From: Gammaproteobacteria bacterium
GTDB lineage: Bacteria; Pseudomonadota; Gammaproteobacteria; UBA6429
DNA length: 19,113 bases
Assembly: GCA_003232015.1 (NCBI GenBank)
Contig: QIKU01000214.1
Location: 1 to 19,113, forward strand
Reading direction: 5' to 3'
The notes beneath the pieces are model-generated. The model saw only the letters and a program-made list of their open reading frames with translations. It did no database searches and was not told the DNA's origin. The translations under genes were made by a program, and so were the position numbers. Position 1 is the first letter of the stretch. Every line of letters starts with the position of its first letter. This document shows positions 1 to 8,727 of this stretch, piece by piece.

Positions 1-1
1 T

Positions 2-931
2 ATTTCGGCCGCTAGCCCATCAATGTTTGGTTTTGACAGCTATACCGAATTATCCAAACCACGCGACCTTGAAAAAATATTTGATTCGGCAGAATACATT
101 CCCTGGCGCAGCTTCCGTGATAGTGAAGATTCGCGCTTCGTTACCTTAACCATGCCACGGGTATTAGCCCGTCTGCCATACGGCGAAGCAACAAAGCCGG
201 TTGAAGTGTTTAACTTTGAAGAAGCACGTGTCACCAGCGATGGCAAGCACCTCGAAGGCGAGCATGATGAATATTGCTGGATGAATGCAGCTTACACAAT
301 GGGCACTACCATCACAAAATCATTTGCCGAAAATGGCTGGTGCACCAGTATCCGTGGCGCAGAAGGTGGCGGCAAAGTGGAAGGCTTGCCTTCGCATGTT
401 TTTGTCAGTGATGACGGTGACATGGATCAAAAGTGTCCCACTGAAATCGGTATTACCGACCGACGTGAAGCGGAACTCAGCAAACTGGGCTTCTTACCTT
501 TATGTCATTATAAAAATACCGATTACGCGGTCTTCTTTGGTGCGCAAACAACGCAAAAACCAAAATCATACGATGACCCGGATGCCTCCTCTAATGCCGA
601 AATATCTGCACGTCTGCCTTATGTAATGGCCACTTCCCGTATCGCCCATTTTCTTAAAGTGATGGCACGCGATAAAGTAGGTTCTTTTATGGAAGCCACC
701 GACGCAGAAGAATGGCTTAATCGCTGGATAGGCAACTATGTAAATGCCAGCCCCGGTGCCAGCCCAGAAATGAAAGCAAAATTCCCGTTTGCTGAAGCAC
801 AGGTTGAAGTAAAGGAAATCCCTGGCCAACCTGGCGTATATAATGCCGTGGCGTGGATGCGCCCGTGGTTGCAGATGGAAGAACTGACCGCTTCATTACG
901 GCTAGTCGCAAAAATACCAAAAGCAGGATAA
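2..931 (+). CDS. tssC: T6SS contractile sheath large subunit TssC (VipB), 5'-truncated by window edge
   Basis: This is the C-terminal ~309 residues of TssC, which with TssB forms the contractile sheath around the Hcp tube. The reading frame is open from base 2 and reads ISAASPSMFGFDSYTELS, which matches the middle of canonical TssC, so the methionine at 23 is internal and the true start lies upstream of the window. Family landmarks in view are the KPRDLEKIF / EYIPWRSFRDSEDSRFV / LTMPRVLARLPYG block and the C-terminal region VEVKEIPGQPGVYNAVAW. The family is about 500 residues, so roughly 190 are missing. The gene ends with TAA at 929-931. Fifty bases later a second TssC-family gene begins, followed by tssE, tssF, tssG and tssH. 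GC looks higher here than in the genes from 8728 on. I am sure of the family, and by order this is the canonical copy next to tssB. Confidence 0.95.
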   Translation: MSAASPSMFGFDSYTELSKPRDLEKIFDSAEYIPWRSFRDSEDSRFVTLTMPRVLARLPYGEATKPVEVFNFEEARVTSDGKHLEGEHDEYCWMNAAYTMGTTITKSFAENGWCTSIRGAEGGGKVEGLPSHVFVSDDGDMDQKCPTEIGITDRREAELSKLGFLPLCHYKNTDYAVFFGAQTTQKPKSYDDPDASSNAEISARLPYVMATSRIAHFLKVMARDKVGSFMEATDAEEWLNRWIGNYVNASPGASPEMKAKFPFAEAQVEVKEIPGQPGVYNAVAWMRPWLQMEELTASLRLVAKIPKAG

Positions 932-937
932 GTAATC

Positions 938-958
938 GCGGGGAGCAAACCTCCCCGC
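938..958 (+). promoter_or_regulatory. GC-rich intercistronic hairpin between the two tssC genes
   Basis: An 8-bp perfect stem (GCGGGGAG at 938-945, CTCCCCGC at 951-958) closes a 5-nt loop (CAAAC). It begins 6 nt after the first tssC stop codon and is followed by the T-rich ATTTATTT. By shape it could be a weak intrinsic terminator, or a processing or stability element that lowers or protects transcripts of the second tssC. The T-tract is interrupted by A, so full termination is unlikely and genes downstream can still be read through. The hairpin is seen directly; its function is inferred. Confidence 0.6.
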
Positions 959-981
959 ATTTATTTAAATGGATAAAAGCA

Positions 982-2499
982 GTGCTGTCGCCTAATAATG
1001 TAGAATCACCACAACAACCTATTAATTGTAGTCCTGTATTAAAGTCACTTACCGAACAGCCGGCCTATATAACCAGCCTTGATGAATTCCTGGCTGAAAC
1101 CGATACCATCAAAGCACTTTTTTACTGGTTAAGTGAACATGCACAGGAAAAATTAATACAGAACACCGATGATATTACAGCAGTTATCCACCGTTCTATT
1201 TCTGAAATTGATCACTTAATTAACGAACAGCTTAATAAAATAATCCACCACTCTCACTTCCAAAAACTGGAAGCCTCTTGGCGTGGACTCTGGTTTCTTA
1301 CTGTTCAGGCTGAAGATGCCCGCAATGTAAAAATAAAAGTACTGGATGCGAGTTGGGCAGACGTTACTAAAGATATTAGCCGCGCACTGGAATTTGACCA
1401 GAGCCAGTTATTCCAGAAGATTTATAATAACGAATACGGTATTGCCGGTGGCGAACCCTTTGGTGTACTTATTGGCGATTATGAAATAAGCCACCGAACA
1501 TCCAAACGCCATCCTCAGGATGACCTGGCCACGCTCGAGGGCATGGCTGAAATTGCAGCAACAGCCTTTGCCCCCTTTATTGCTGGTGCCTCAGCTGAGT
1601 TATTTGGTTTGGACAACTTTACAGGCTTAAGCCAGCCACTCAAATTACAAAATATTTTTAACCAGAAAGAATATATAAAATGGCAGCGATTCCGAGACAA
1701 GCCCGATTCTCGGTTTGTCGGCTTAACCCTTCCCCGAATCTTGCTGCGTTTACCCTACCGCTCCGAACCCGGTAGCTATAAAGGTATCTTCTTCTACGAG
1801 CAAACTGCAACAAGTAGCAACGAGCATTACCTTTGGGGTAATGCCTGCTATGGCTTTGCCGCTATTTTAATTCGTGAGTTTATCAACGTCGGCTGGTTTG
1901 GACATATACGTGGCGTTATACGCAACCAGATCGGTGGTGGTCTGTTAACTACACTGCCGGTGGAGACATTTAAAACCGATGCAGAAAATATCCAGCCGAA
2001 ACCCATCACCGATGTTATTATCACTGATAACCTTGAACGTGAACTAAGTGATCTTGGCTTAATACCACTATGCCAGTGCTACGACAGCCCGTTTGCCGCT
2101 TTTTATAATAATCAGTCAGTCCATAAGCCAAAACTACAAAGCAACAAAGAAGCCAATGTAAATGCCAAACTCTCCGTTATGTTACAGCATATCTTATGTG
2201 GTTCACGCATTGCGCACTATATAAAAGTCATCTTCAGAGACAAAATTGGCTCATTTCAATCGGCCAGCATGGTCGAAGAACATATCCAGAACTGGTTGCA
2301 TAAATACACCACTGGGCGGGAAGATTTAGAATGGGAAGCGCAAGCACGTTATCCGCTACGTGAAGCTTCGGTTAACGTAAAAGAACACCCGGCCAAACCC
2401 GGCCAATTTTTATGTGTTATTCATATGAAACCACATTATCAACTAGATCAAATGGTTTCTGAGCTTGAACTTGCAACTGAACTGTTAAAAGCAGGATAG
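982..2499 (+). CDS. Second TssC-family sheath protein (TssC paralogue)
   Basis: This is a full-length TssC-family protein (about 505 residues from the GTG at 982) in tandem with canonical tssC. In order it shows the helical N-terminal part with KLEASWRGLWFL, the FDQSQLFQKIYNNEYG / GGEPFGVLIGDYE motif, LEGMAEIAATAFAPFIAGAS, ELFGLDNFTGL and DSRFVGLTLPRILLRLPY, so both sheath-domain halves are present. An in-frame ATG at 853 would give 548 residues, but it lies inside the upstream tssC and its product would cross the hairpin at 938-958. There is no other in-frame ATG before 1543, so GTG 982, with GGA eight bases upstream, is the most sensible start. The stop is 2 nt before tssE. Tandem tssC copies are known, for example in Agrobacterium, where as I recall one copy is dispensable. 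This copy may form mixed sheaths or a specialised sheath segment; that is inference. Confidence 0.88.
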   Translation: MLSPNNVESPQQPINCSPVLKSLTEQPAYITSLDEFLAETDTIKALFYWLSEHAQEKLIQNTDDITAVIHRSISEIDHLINEQLNKIIHHSHFQKLEASWRGLWFLTVQAEDARNVKIKVLDASWADVTKDISRALEFDQSQLFQKIYNNEYGIAGGEPFGVLIGDYEISHRTSKRHPQDDLATLEGMAEIAATAFAPFIAGASAELFGLDNFTGLSQPLKLQNIFNQKEYIKWQRFRDKPDSRFVGLTLPRILLRLPYRSEPGSYKGIFFYEQTATSSNEHYLWGNACYGFAAILIREFINVGWFGHIRGVIRNQIGGGLLTTLPVETFKTDAENIQPKPITDVIITDNLERELSDLGLIPLCQCYDSPFAAFYNNQSVHKPKLQSNKEANVNAKLSVMLQHILCGSRIAHYIKVIFRDKIGSFQSASMVEEHIQNWLHKYTTGREDLEWEAQARYPLREASVNVKEHPAKPGQFLCVIHMKPHYQLDQMVSELELATELLKAG

Positions 2500-2501
2500 T
2501 C

Positions 2502-2999
2502 ATGGCTCAAGTCAATAAAAAAAGAAAGTTACGCGCCTCAATACTCGACCGATTACTGGACGATGAACCACAAATCACTGTTGATGCCGATACCAATAAA
2601 TACCATAAACTCAAAAATTTACGCAACAGTGTCCGTCGAGATCTTGAAAACTTGTTAAACACCCGACATCGAATTATGGAGCCAGCGGAGGAACTCAGTC
2701 AACTGGAGTTGTCACTGCTAAATTATGGCTTACCGGATCTCGCAACCGTGAATATGTCTGACATGGATAATAAACAACAATTCATCGATAATTTTGAATC
2801 CATATTAAGAGATTACGAACCCCGCTTTAAATCCGTTAAGGTTTCATTGCAGGATAATACCGACAAGCTCGACAGAACGGTGCGGTTTAGAATTGATGCC
2901 ACACTTTATGCTGACCCCTACCCGGAAGTTATCGTTTTTGATTCTGTACTAGAGCCAGTAACCCGTTCTATCAATGTAAAAGAGGTTGGCAATGTCTGA
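2502..2999 (+). CDS. tssE: T6SS baseplate subunit TssE (gp25-like)
   Basis: TssE is the wedge component of the T6SS baseplate, related to phage T4 gp25, and starts sheath polymerisation. The 165-residue length fits the family. The hallmark NSVRRDLENLLNTR is at about residues 42-55, the YGLPDL motif at 75-80, and a C-terminal beta segment (RFRIDATLYADPYPEVIVF) is near 128-146. The ATG at 2502 follows the upstream stop by 2 nt, which implies translational coupling. The end overlaps the start of tssF. There is no signal peptide; the protein should act in the cytoplasm at the inner membrane. Identification is secure from the motif and the gene order. Confidence 0.95.
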   Translation: MAQVNKKRKLRASILDRLLDDEPQITVDADTNKYHKLKNLRNSVRRDLENLLNTRHRIMEPAEELSQLELSLLNYGLPDLATVNMSDMDNKQQFIDNFESILRDYEPRFKSVKVSLQDNTDKLDRTVRFRIDATLYADPYPEVIVFDSVLEPVTRSINVKEVGNV

Positions 3000-4827
3000 C
3001 GAACTGTTACCCTATTTTGAAAAAGAGCTCGCCTTTATCCGCCAGATGGGGTCAGAGTTTTCAAAAGAACAGCCTAAAATTGCAGGGCGATTGGGTATTA
3101 ATGCTGACACCATTGAAGATCCACATGTTTCAAGATTAATCGAAAGCTTTGCGTATTTAAATGCGCGTATACAACACAAACTTGATGATGATTTTCCTGA
3201 ACTCAGTGATTCGCTACTCAATGTACTGTTCCCACATTATCAGCGCCCTGTTCCATCAATGAGCATTATTCAGTTTAACGCAGATAAAGAGCAACTCGAC
3301 TCAAGTTACACCGTCGAAAAAAATGCTTTACTCGAAACTGAATTATTTAAGGGTGAGCGTTGCCACTTTACAACCATATACCCAACTGAAATATTGCCGA
3401 TACAAGTCACATCGGCCAAAGTTATTGGCCGCCCCTTTGTGACACCCGGCTCATCTTCTGTAAAGGGTGCCCAGAGTGTACTAAAAATATCACTGGAAAC
3501 TTTTTCTAAAGAAATACTGTTTTCAGAACTTAATCTCGACACTGTGCGTTTTTATTTAAAAGGCCAATCTCAACATATTAATCCTTTATACCAGTTATTA
3601 TTAAACGACTGCTTAAATGTAGTGATGGCAAAATCTGAAGATGACACCACACCAGTTTACTTAGGTAAAGACTGCATTCAGGCGGTTGGGTTTAATGATG
3701 AAGAAGGTATGTTGCCTTACCCGCCTTCGTCCTTTACCGGTTACCGATTATTAACCGAATACTTTATTTTCCCTGAAAAGTTTATGTTCGTTGACTTTAC
3801 CGGCTTAACTAAAAAGTTAGCGGCGCACACAAGCAATCAACTGGATTTGTATATTTACTTTTCAACATCCGATGTTGAACTCGAACATAATATTTCAAGC
3901 GAAACCTTCCTGTTAGGGTGCACCCCGGTTATTAATTTATTTAAACAAAAAACAGATCCGATAAAGCTTGACCATACTCAGGATGAATATCAGATTATCC
4001 CGGACGTACGTCGCCCGGCTGGCTTCGAGGTTTATTCAATTGATAAAGTCACTGCAACCAACTCATCGGGTGAACATGAAGAATTCCATCCAATCTATGG
4101 GCTTACCCACGAGCATCAGGAAAGTGAAAGCCATTCTTTCTGGTCTGCATCACGGAGACATTCCAAGCTTGGTGATTTTGAAAGAGACGATGCAACCGAT
4201 GTTTATATTAACCTTGTCGACCTTAATTTTAATCCCAACCAGGCCGATGATCGTATTCTTATTATAAATACAACCTGCAGTAACCGTAATCAGCCCGCCA
4301 AACTCCCGTTTAATAACGAACAACCCGATTTGCAATGTGTTGACAGCGCACCGCCCTGCTCAAGCATTCGATGTATAACAAAACCAACAGTTAGCATACA
4401 ACCACCATTACGAAACCATGCACGCTGGCGATTGTTATCACATCTTAATTTAAACCATTTATCACTGACCGGCCAGGATAATGCCACAGAAGCATTAAAA
4501 GAAATTTTGCGCCTTTACGATTTTGGTGAATCAGCCGTCACCCGCGCATTGATTGCATCCATCGACAATGTCAATGCACACCCTATCAGCGCACCACTCA
4601 ATATCGATGGTCATGCCACCTTGTGCCGTGGCATTGAAGTTGAAATAACACTGGATGATTCACAACTCGCTGGCAGCAGCAGTTTTCTATTTGCCAGTAT
4701 TCTGGAACACTTTTTTGCTTTGTATTGCTCCATTAATTCATTTACTCGTGTACTTGTAAGATTAAAAAATAAAGAAGGTTATCTAAAAAAATGTCCTCCC
4801 CGAGCTGGCAAAAAAATACTTCTGTAA
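2992..4827 (+). CDS. tssF: T6SS baseplate subunit TssF
   Basis: TssF (ImpG/VasA family) forms the baseplate wedge together with TssG, TssE and TssK. The protein is about 611 residues. It opens with LLPYFEKELAFIRQMGSEF, then DPHVSRLIESFAYLNARI and HKLDDDFPELSDSLLNVLFPHY (residues 43-83), all typical of TssF, and ends with the family-like CPPRAGKKILL. I chose ATG 2992 rather than the in-frame TTG at 2986 because AGAGG lies 6 nt upstream of it and the product then begins MSDELLPYF. The start overlaps the tssE end by 8 nt and the 3' end overlaps tssG by 37 nt, so the three are translationally coupled. Confidence 0.95.
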   Translation: MSDELLPYFEKELAFIRQMGSEFSKEQPKIAGRLGINADTIEDPHVSRLIESFAYLNARIQHKLDDDFPELSDSLLNVLFPHYQRPVPSMSIIQFNADKEQLDSSYTVEKNALLETELFKGERCHFTTIYPTEILPIQVTSAKVIGRPFVTPGSSSVKGAQSVLKISLETFSKEILFSELNLDTVRFYLKGQSQHINPLYQLLLNDCLNVVMAKSEDDTTPVYLGKDCIQAVGFNDEEGMLPYPPSSFTGYRLLTEYFIFPEKFMFVDFTGLTKKLAAHTSNQLDLYIYFSTSDVELEHNISSETFLLGCTPVINLFKQKTDPIKLDHTQDEYQIIPDVRRPAGFEVYSIDKVTATNSSGEHEEFHPIYGLTHEHQESESHSFWSASRRHSKLGDFERDDATDVYINLVDLNFNPNQADDRILIINTTCSNRNQPAKLPFNNEQPDLQCVDSAPPCSSIRCITKPTVSIQPPLRNHARWRLLSHLNLNHLSLTGQDNATEALKEILRLYDFGESAVTRALIASIDNVNAHPISAPLNIDGHATLCRGIEVEITLDDSQLAGSSSFLFASILEHFFALYCSINSFTRVLVRLKNKEGYLKKCPPRAGKKILL

Positions 4828-5891
4828 CTCAAGATTTAACAACTAACACATCCGCATACTCTTTTATACAAACGGTGCGGCTGTTAGAGCGCAGTTGTTT
4901 TTATGATTTACAACTGGAATCAGATAGCAAAAACATAATGCCAGTTGCGCGTTTTGTACCGCCGGAAACCGAAGCTATTCGTTTTCATAGTCAGCAAAAA
5001 CTGGAATTTCACTCATCAGATATTGCAACTGTAGAAAAAGACAAGAGCAAGCAATGGCAGGTTTTAGTTAATTTAATGGGGCTAACGGGTGCAACCGGTG
5101 TATTGCCTTACCATTACACTGAAATGATCCTGCAGCGTCTTAAAATGAAAGATAAGTCACTGTTGGCATTCCTTGATCTGTTTAACCACCGAACAATTTC
5201 ATTATTCTATCAAGCATCGGTTAAATACCGTCTGCCGATTGAGTATGAAAGAAAAAGGCTAACGACAAAACATAACCCGGAAAAAGATGCACATACAAAA
5301 GTCCTCTTATCACTTATCGGACTTGGGACAAAACACCTCGATAACCGGCTTTATACCAATGATGAGTCACTGCTTTATTATAGTGGTTTATTAAGCCAGA
5401 ACGTAAAAACATCGACGAACTTAAAACAAATATTACAACGCCATTTTTCCATACCGGTACAAATAAAAGAATTTGTCGGCCAATGGCAACCTTTAATTGA
5501 CGACGTACGCACACGACTTACATCAAGAGCACACCCCAAAGGTCAAAATGCCAGCTTAAGCCGTTCAGCCATTCTTGGTAAAAAAGGCTGGTATGCGCAA
5601 GGGAAAATTCGCATTATTCTTGGGCCACTCGATAAAAAACAACAACAACACTTTGCACCGGGCACGCCTGCCCTCAAAGCGTTAAATGAAATTGTACGAC
5701 TTTATGCCGGCCTGGAATGCAATTATGATTTTATCATACGAGTTAAACGTTCAGACATCCCCGGCAAAGTGGAACTGAGTAAAAAATCACCACCCATAGT
5801 GGGTTGGAACACATGGCTACCAAAATCAGGGCAACAGAAAGAAAAAAGCAGCACGGTTGATATTGTAGTATCGCCTAATAGATTGAAATAA
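4791..5891 (+). CDS. tssG: T6SS baseplate subunit TssG
   Basis: TssG (ImpH/VasB family) pairs with TssF in the baseplate wedge. The 366 residues include VARFVPPETEAIRFHSQQKLEF-type N-terminal sequence (about 52-73), the conserved NLMGLTGATGVLPYHYTE block (94-111), FLDLFNHRTISLFYQA (127-142) and, toward the C-terminus, KKGWYAQGKIRIILGPL. ATG 4791 lies within the last 37 nt of tssF with GAAGG 12 nt upstream. The gene ends with TAA; 50 AT-rich bases without a clear hairpin separate it from tssH. Motifs and gene order agree, so the call is secure. Confidence 0.95.
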   Translation: MSSPSWQKNTSVTQDLTTNTSAYSFIQTVRLLERSCFYDLQLESDSKNIMPVARFVPPETEAIRFHSQQKLEFHSSDIATVEKDKSKQWQVLVNLMGLTGATGVLPYHYTEMILQRLKMKDKSLLAFLDLFNHRTISLFYQASVKYRLPIEYERKRLTTKHNPEKDAHTKVLLSLIGLGTKHLDNRLYTNDESLLYYSGLLSQNVKTSTNLKQILQRHFSIPVQIKEFVGQWQPLIDDVRTRLTSRAHPKGQNASLSRSAILGKKGWYAQGKIRIILGPLDKKQQQHFAPGTPALKALNEIVRLYAGLECNYDFIIRVKRSDIPGKVELSKKSPPIVGWNTWLPKSGQQKEKSSTVDIVVSPNRLK

Positions 5892-5941
5892 AATAAAATT
5901 TAAAAATATATAAGTAGAATCAGAAATAAAAAGGAACGATT

Positions 5942-8695
5942 ATGCTCAGCATCGACTTAAAATCATTAGTAGGGAAACTAAATAACCCTTGCCAAACAGC
6001 ACTCGAAGGTGCCGCAGGATTTTGCCTGTCACGCCAGCACTACAATGTAGAAATTGAGCATTGGCTGATTAAATTATTAGAAATACAGGACAGTGACCTG
6101 CTTGCGATTTTAGAAAAGTTTGAAATTAACCCGGGTAAGTTTGCCCAGGAATTAAATAAGGAACTGGAATACCTTAAATCAGGTAACACCCGTGCCCCGG
6201 CACTATCACCCTCGGTGGTCGAGCTGGCAAAAAGTGCCTGGATGCTGGCATCGATTGATTACCAACACCCGCTGGCAACATCAGCACATCTTTTAGGGGC
6301 AATGCTGCTTGACGACAATTTACGACGTGCAACCGAGGCCACATCAGGTGAACTGGATAAAATCACGCCCGACTCATTACGCGAAGTTATTCGTTCTATT
6401 GTAGGCAGTACAACCGAATCACGTGATTCCCATCTCGGCGATACATCAGCTACCCCTTCAGACAAAAACACTACCGGAACACCTAGCAAAACACCTTCAC
6501 TGGATAAATTCACCATCAATCTGACCGCATCTGCAAAACAGGGGAAAATTGATGCCGTACTGGGTCGGGATGAAGAAATTCGGCAAATTATTGATATATT
6601 AATTCGCCGTAGACAAAATAACCCCATCCTTACCGGCGAAGCTGGCGTAGGTAAAACAGCGGTTGCTGAAGGTTTTGCATTGCGTATCGCGTCCGGCGAT
6701 GTCCCTGACCAACTGAAAAATGTCTCACTGCTAAGTCTTGACCTTGGCTTATTACAAGCCGGTGCCAGCGTAAAGGGAGAATTTGAGAACCGATTAAAAT
6801 CGGTTATCAGTGAAGTTAAAGCATCACCTGAACCGATTGTACTATTTATTGATGAAGCCCACACCGCAGGCGGCAAAGAAGGCCAGGGCGATGCCGCTAA
6901 TTTATTAAAACCCGCACTCGCGCGCGGCGAACTCAGAACCATTGCCGCCACCACCTGGGCAGAATATAAAAAATACTTCGAACGCGATGCCGCTTTAACC
7001 CGGCGTTTTCAGGTTGTAAAAATAGAAGAACCCGATGAAGAAAAAGCCATTAATATGATGCGCGCTATTTCGGTAATGCTACAAAATCACCACGGTGTTC
7101 GCATTATGGATGAAGCCATTATTGACTCGGTTAAATTATCCAGCCGTTATATTACCGCACGGCAATTACCCGATAAGTCGGTTAGCTTGCTCGATACGGC
7201 CTGCGCACGTGTATCTTTAAGCCAAAGTGCCACCCCCGTAGCGGTTGAAGATACACGACGTCGAATTACACAATGCCAGACAAATATAAAATTACTTGAA
7301 CGAGAAAATGCTGTTCTCGGAAATTGTGATGACCGCATTGCTTTACAGAACGCTGAATTAAAGGAAATGCAAGAACGCTTGCTAAAGCAGGAAGCACAAT
7401 GGGATACAGAAAAACAAATTGTAGACAAAATCCATCAGTTGCAAAAAGAAATTGAGGATGACTTCCATGCAACAGATACAGGAAAGAAAGAAATAGCAGA
7501 AAAATCAAAAAGCAGTAAAAAAATATCACCCACAGAAAAAAACAAAATAAAAACAGCATTACAGAAATTAATGAACGAATTAACAAAAGTTCAGGCAGAA
7601 GAACCCATGATTCAGATAAATGTCGGAAGCCAGGCAATTGCCGAAGTTGTTGCAAACTGGACAGGCATTCCCGTTGGAAAAATGATGACAGATGAAATTC
7701 ATTCGATTATGGATCTCAAAAATATTCTGAGTAACCGAATTATCGGTCAACCACATGCATTAGAAGCCATCGCGCAAAGTATCCGCACATCAAGAGCCGG
7801 TTTAACCGACCCAAAAAAACCGGTAGGTGTATTCTTTATGGTCGGCTCCAGTGGCATCGGTAAAACTGAAACCGCACTGGCACTGGCCGATGTTCTTTAT
7901 GGTGGCGAGCAGAATATCACCACTATTAACATGTCCGAATTTAAAGAAGAACATAAAGTATCGATGCTATTAGGTTCACCCCCAGGCTATGTCGGCTACG
8001 GTGAAGGCGGCGTACTCACCGAAGCCGTTAGACGCAAACCACACAGTGTTATTTTGCTCGATGAAATGGAAAAAGCCCACCCCGGTGTTCAGGACATTTT
8101 CTATAATCTGTTTGACAAAGGAACCATCAAGGATGGCGAAGGACGTGATATTGACTTCCGAAACACCGTTATTATCATGACATCCAATGCGGGAGAAGAA
8201 CATATCCGTGCCATTTGCAAAGCCAGCGAAAAACGTCCTGAACCGGATGTGTTGCTAGATAATTTCCGCCCCCAGCTATTAAACTATTTTAAACCCGCAT
8301 TCCTGGGGAGAACCACGGTTATCCCCTACTACCCATTAGCTGATGAAGACTTAATGAAAATATGCAAAATAAATATGCGGAAAATCGAGAAAAGAGTTCG
8401 GGAAAATTACAATGCCCGGTTTGGTTATAATGATGATGTTATTTTACATATTGTTGCCCGAAGTCAGGAAGTAGATACCGGCGCACGCAACATAGAAAAT
8501 ATACTCACTAAAACCATGCTGCCAGAGTTGGCGTCAGAATGTTTATCTATGATGGCCAATAATATTGAAATAGCAAACATTTATGTTGATGTAACAGATG
8601 AAGGCTGCTTTGAATACACTATAAACAAGCAACCGACCTCGACTAAAAATACACAGCAGCAGAAGCCAAAAAAAACAGCGCTTATTGAAGACTAA
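5942..8695 (+). CDS. tssH: T6SS AAA+ ATPase TssH (ClpV), sheath disassembly
   Basis: ClpV is a ClpB-like hexameric ATPase that recycles contracted TssBC sheaths. The 917-residue protein has a Clp N-domain (about 1-150) that would bind the sheath, then a Ser/Thr-rich linker (about 160-190). AAA1 carries Walker A GEAGVGKT at 232-239 and Walker B FIDEAH around D304/E305. A coiled middle domain rich in Lys/Glu/Gln follows (about 440-560). AAA2 carries Walker A GSSGIGKT at 635-642 and Walker B LLDEMEKAH at D707/E708, plus GSPPGYVGYGEGG. The C-terminal ~20 residues are a low-complexity Lys/Thr/Gln tail. The middle region has an unusually long, lysine-rich insert, making the protein somewhat longer than many ClpV. 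The start is supported by AAGGA 7 nt upstream. Both ATPase sites look intact. The context, last of the sheath/baseplate genes, separates it from general ClpB. Confidence 0.96.
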   Translation: MLSIDLKSLVGKLNNPCQTALEGAAGFCLSRQHYNVEIEHWLIKLLEIQDSDLLAILEKFEINPGKFAQELNKELEYLKSGNTRAPALSPSVVELAKSAWMLASIDYQHPLATSAHLLGAMLLDDNLRRATEATSGELDKITPDSLREVIRSIVGSTTESRDSHLGDTSATPSDKNTTGTPSKTPSLDKFTINLTASAKQGKIDAVLGRDEEIRQIIDILIRRRQNNPILTGEAGVGKTAVAEGFALRIASGDVPDQLKNVSLLSLDLGLLQAGASVKGEFENRLKSVISEVKASPEPIVLFIDEAHTAGGKEGQGDAANLLKPALARGELRTIAATTWAEYKKYFERDAALTRRFQVVKIEEPDEEKAINMMRAISVMLQNHHGVRIMDEAIIDSVKLSSRYITARQLPDKSVSLLDTACARVSLSQSATPVAVEDTRRRITQCQTNIKLLERENAVLGNCDDRIALQNAELKEMQERLLKQEAQWDTEKQIVDKIHQLQKEIEDDFHATDTGKKEIAEKSKSSKKISPTEKNKIKTALQKLMNELTKVQAEEPMIQINVGSQAIAEVVANWTGIPVGKMMTDEIHSIMDLKNILSNRIIGQPHALEAIAQSIRTSRAGLTDPKKPVGVFFMVGSSGIGKTETALALADVLYGGEQNITTINMSEFKEEHKVSMLLGSPPGYVGYGEGGVLTEAVRRKPHSVILLDEMEKAHPGVQDIFYNLFDKGTIKDGEGRDIDFRNTVIIMTSNAGEEHIRAICKASEKRPEPDVLLDNFRPQLLNYFKPAFLGRTTVIPYYPLADEDLMKICKINMRKIEKRVRENYNARFGYNDDVILHIVARSQEVDTGARNIENILTKTMLPELASECLSMMANNIEIANIYVDVTDEGCFEYTINKQPTSTKNTQQQKPKKTALIED

Positions 8696-8727
8696 GACAT
8701 AAACAAAAGAAGTTACTCGGATACAAA

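Noticed and set aside
853..981. N-terminal extension of the second TssC from the ATG at 853
   Set aside because: It would overlap the first tssC by 79 nt and read through the GC-rich hairpin, and its sequence is unlike a TssC N-terminus. GTG 982 gives the usual family length.
6259..6954. 231-codon open frame on the minus strand inside tssH
   Set aside because: It is antisense to the conserved AAA1 domain of ClpV, gives a Ser/Ala/Pro-rich product without a recognisable domain, and is explained by codon bias of the real gene.
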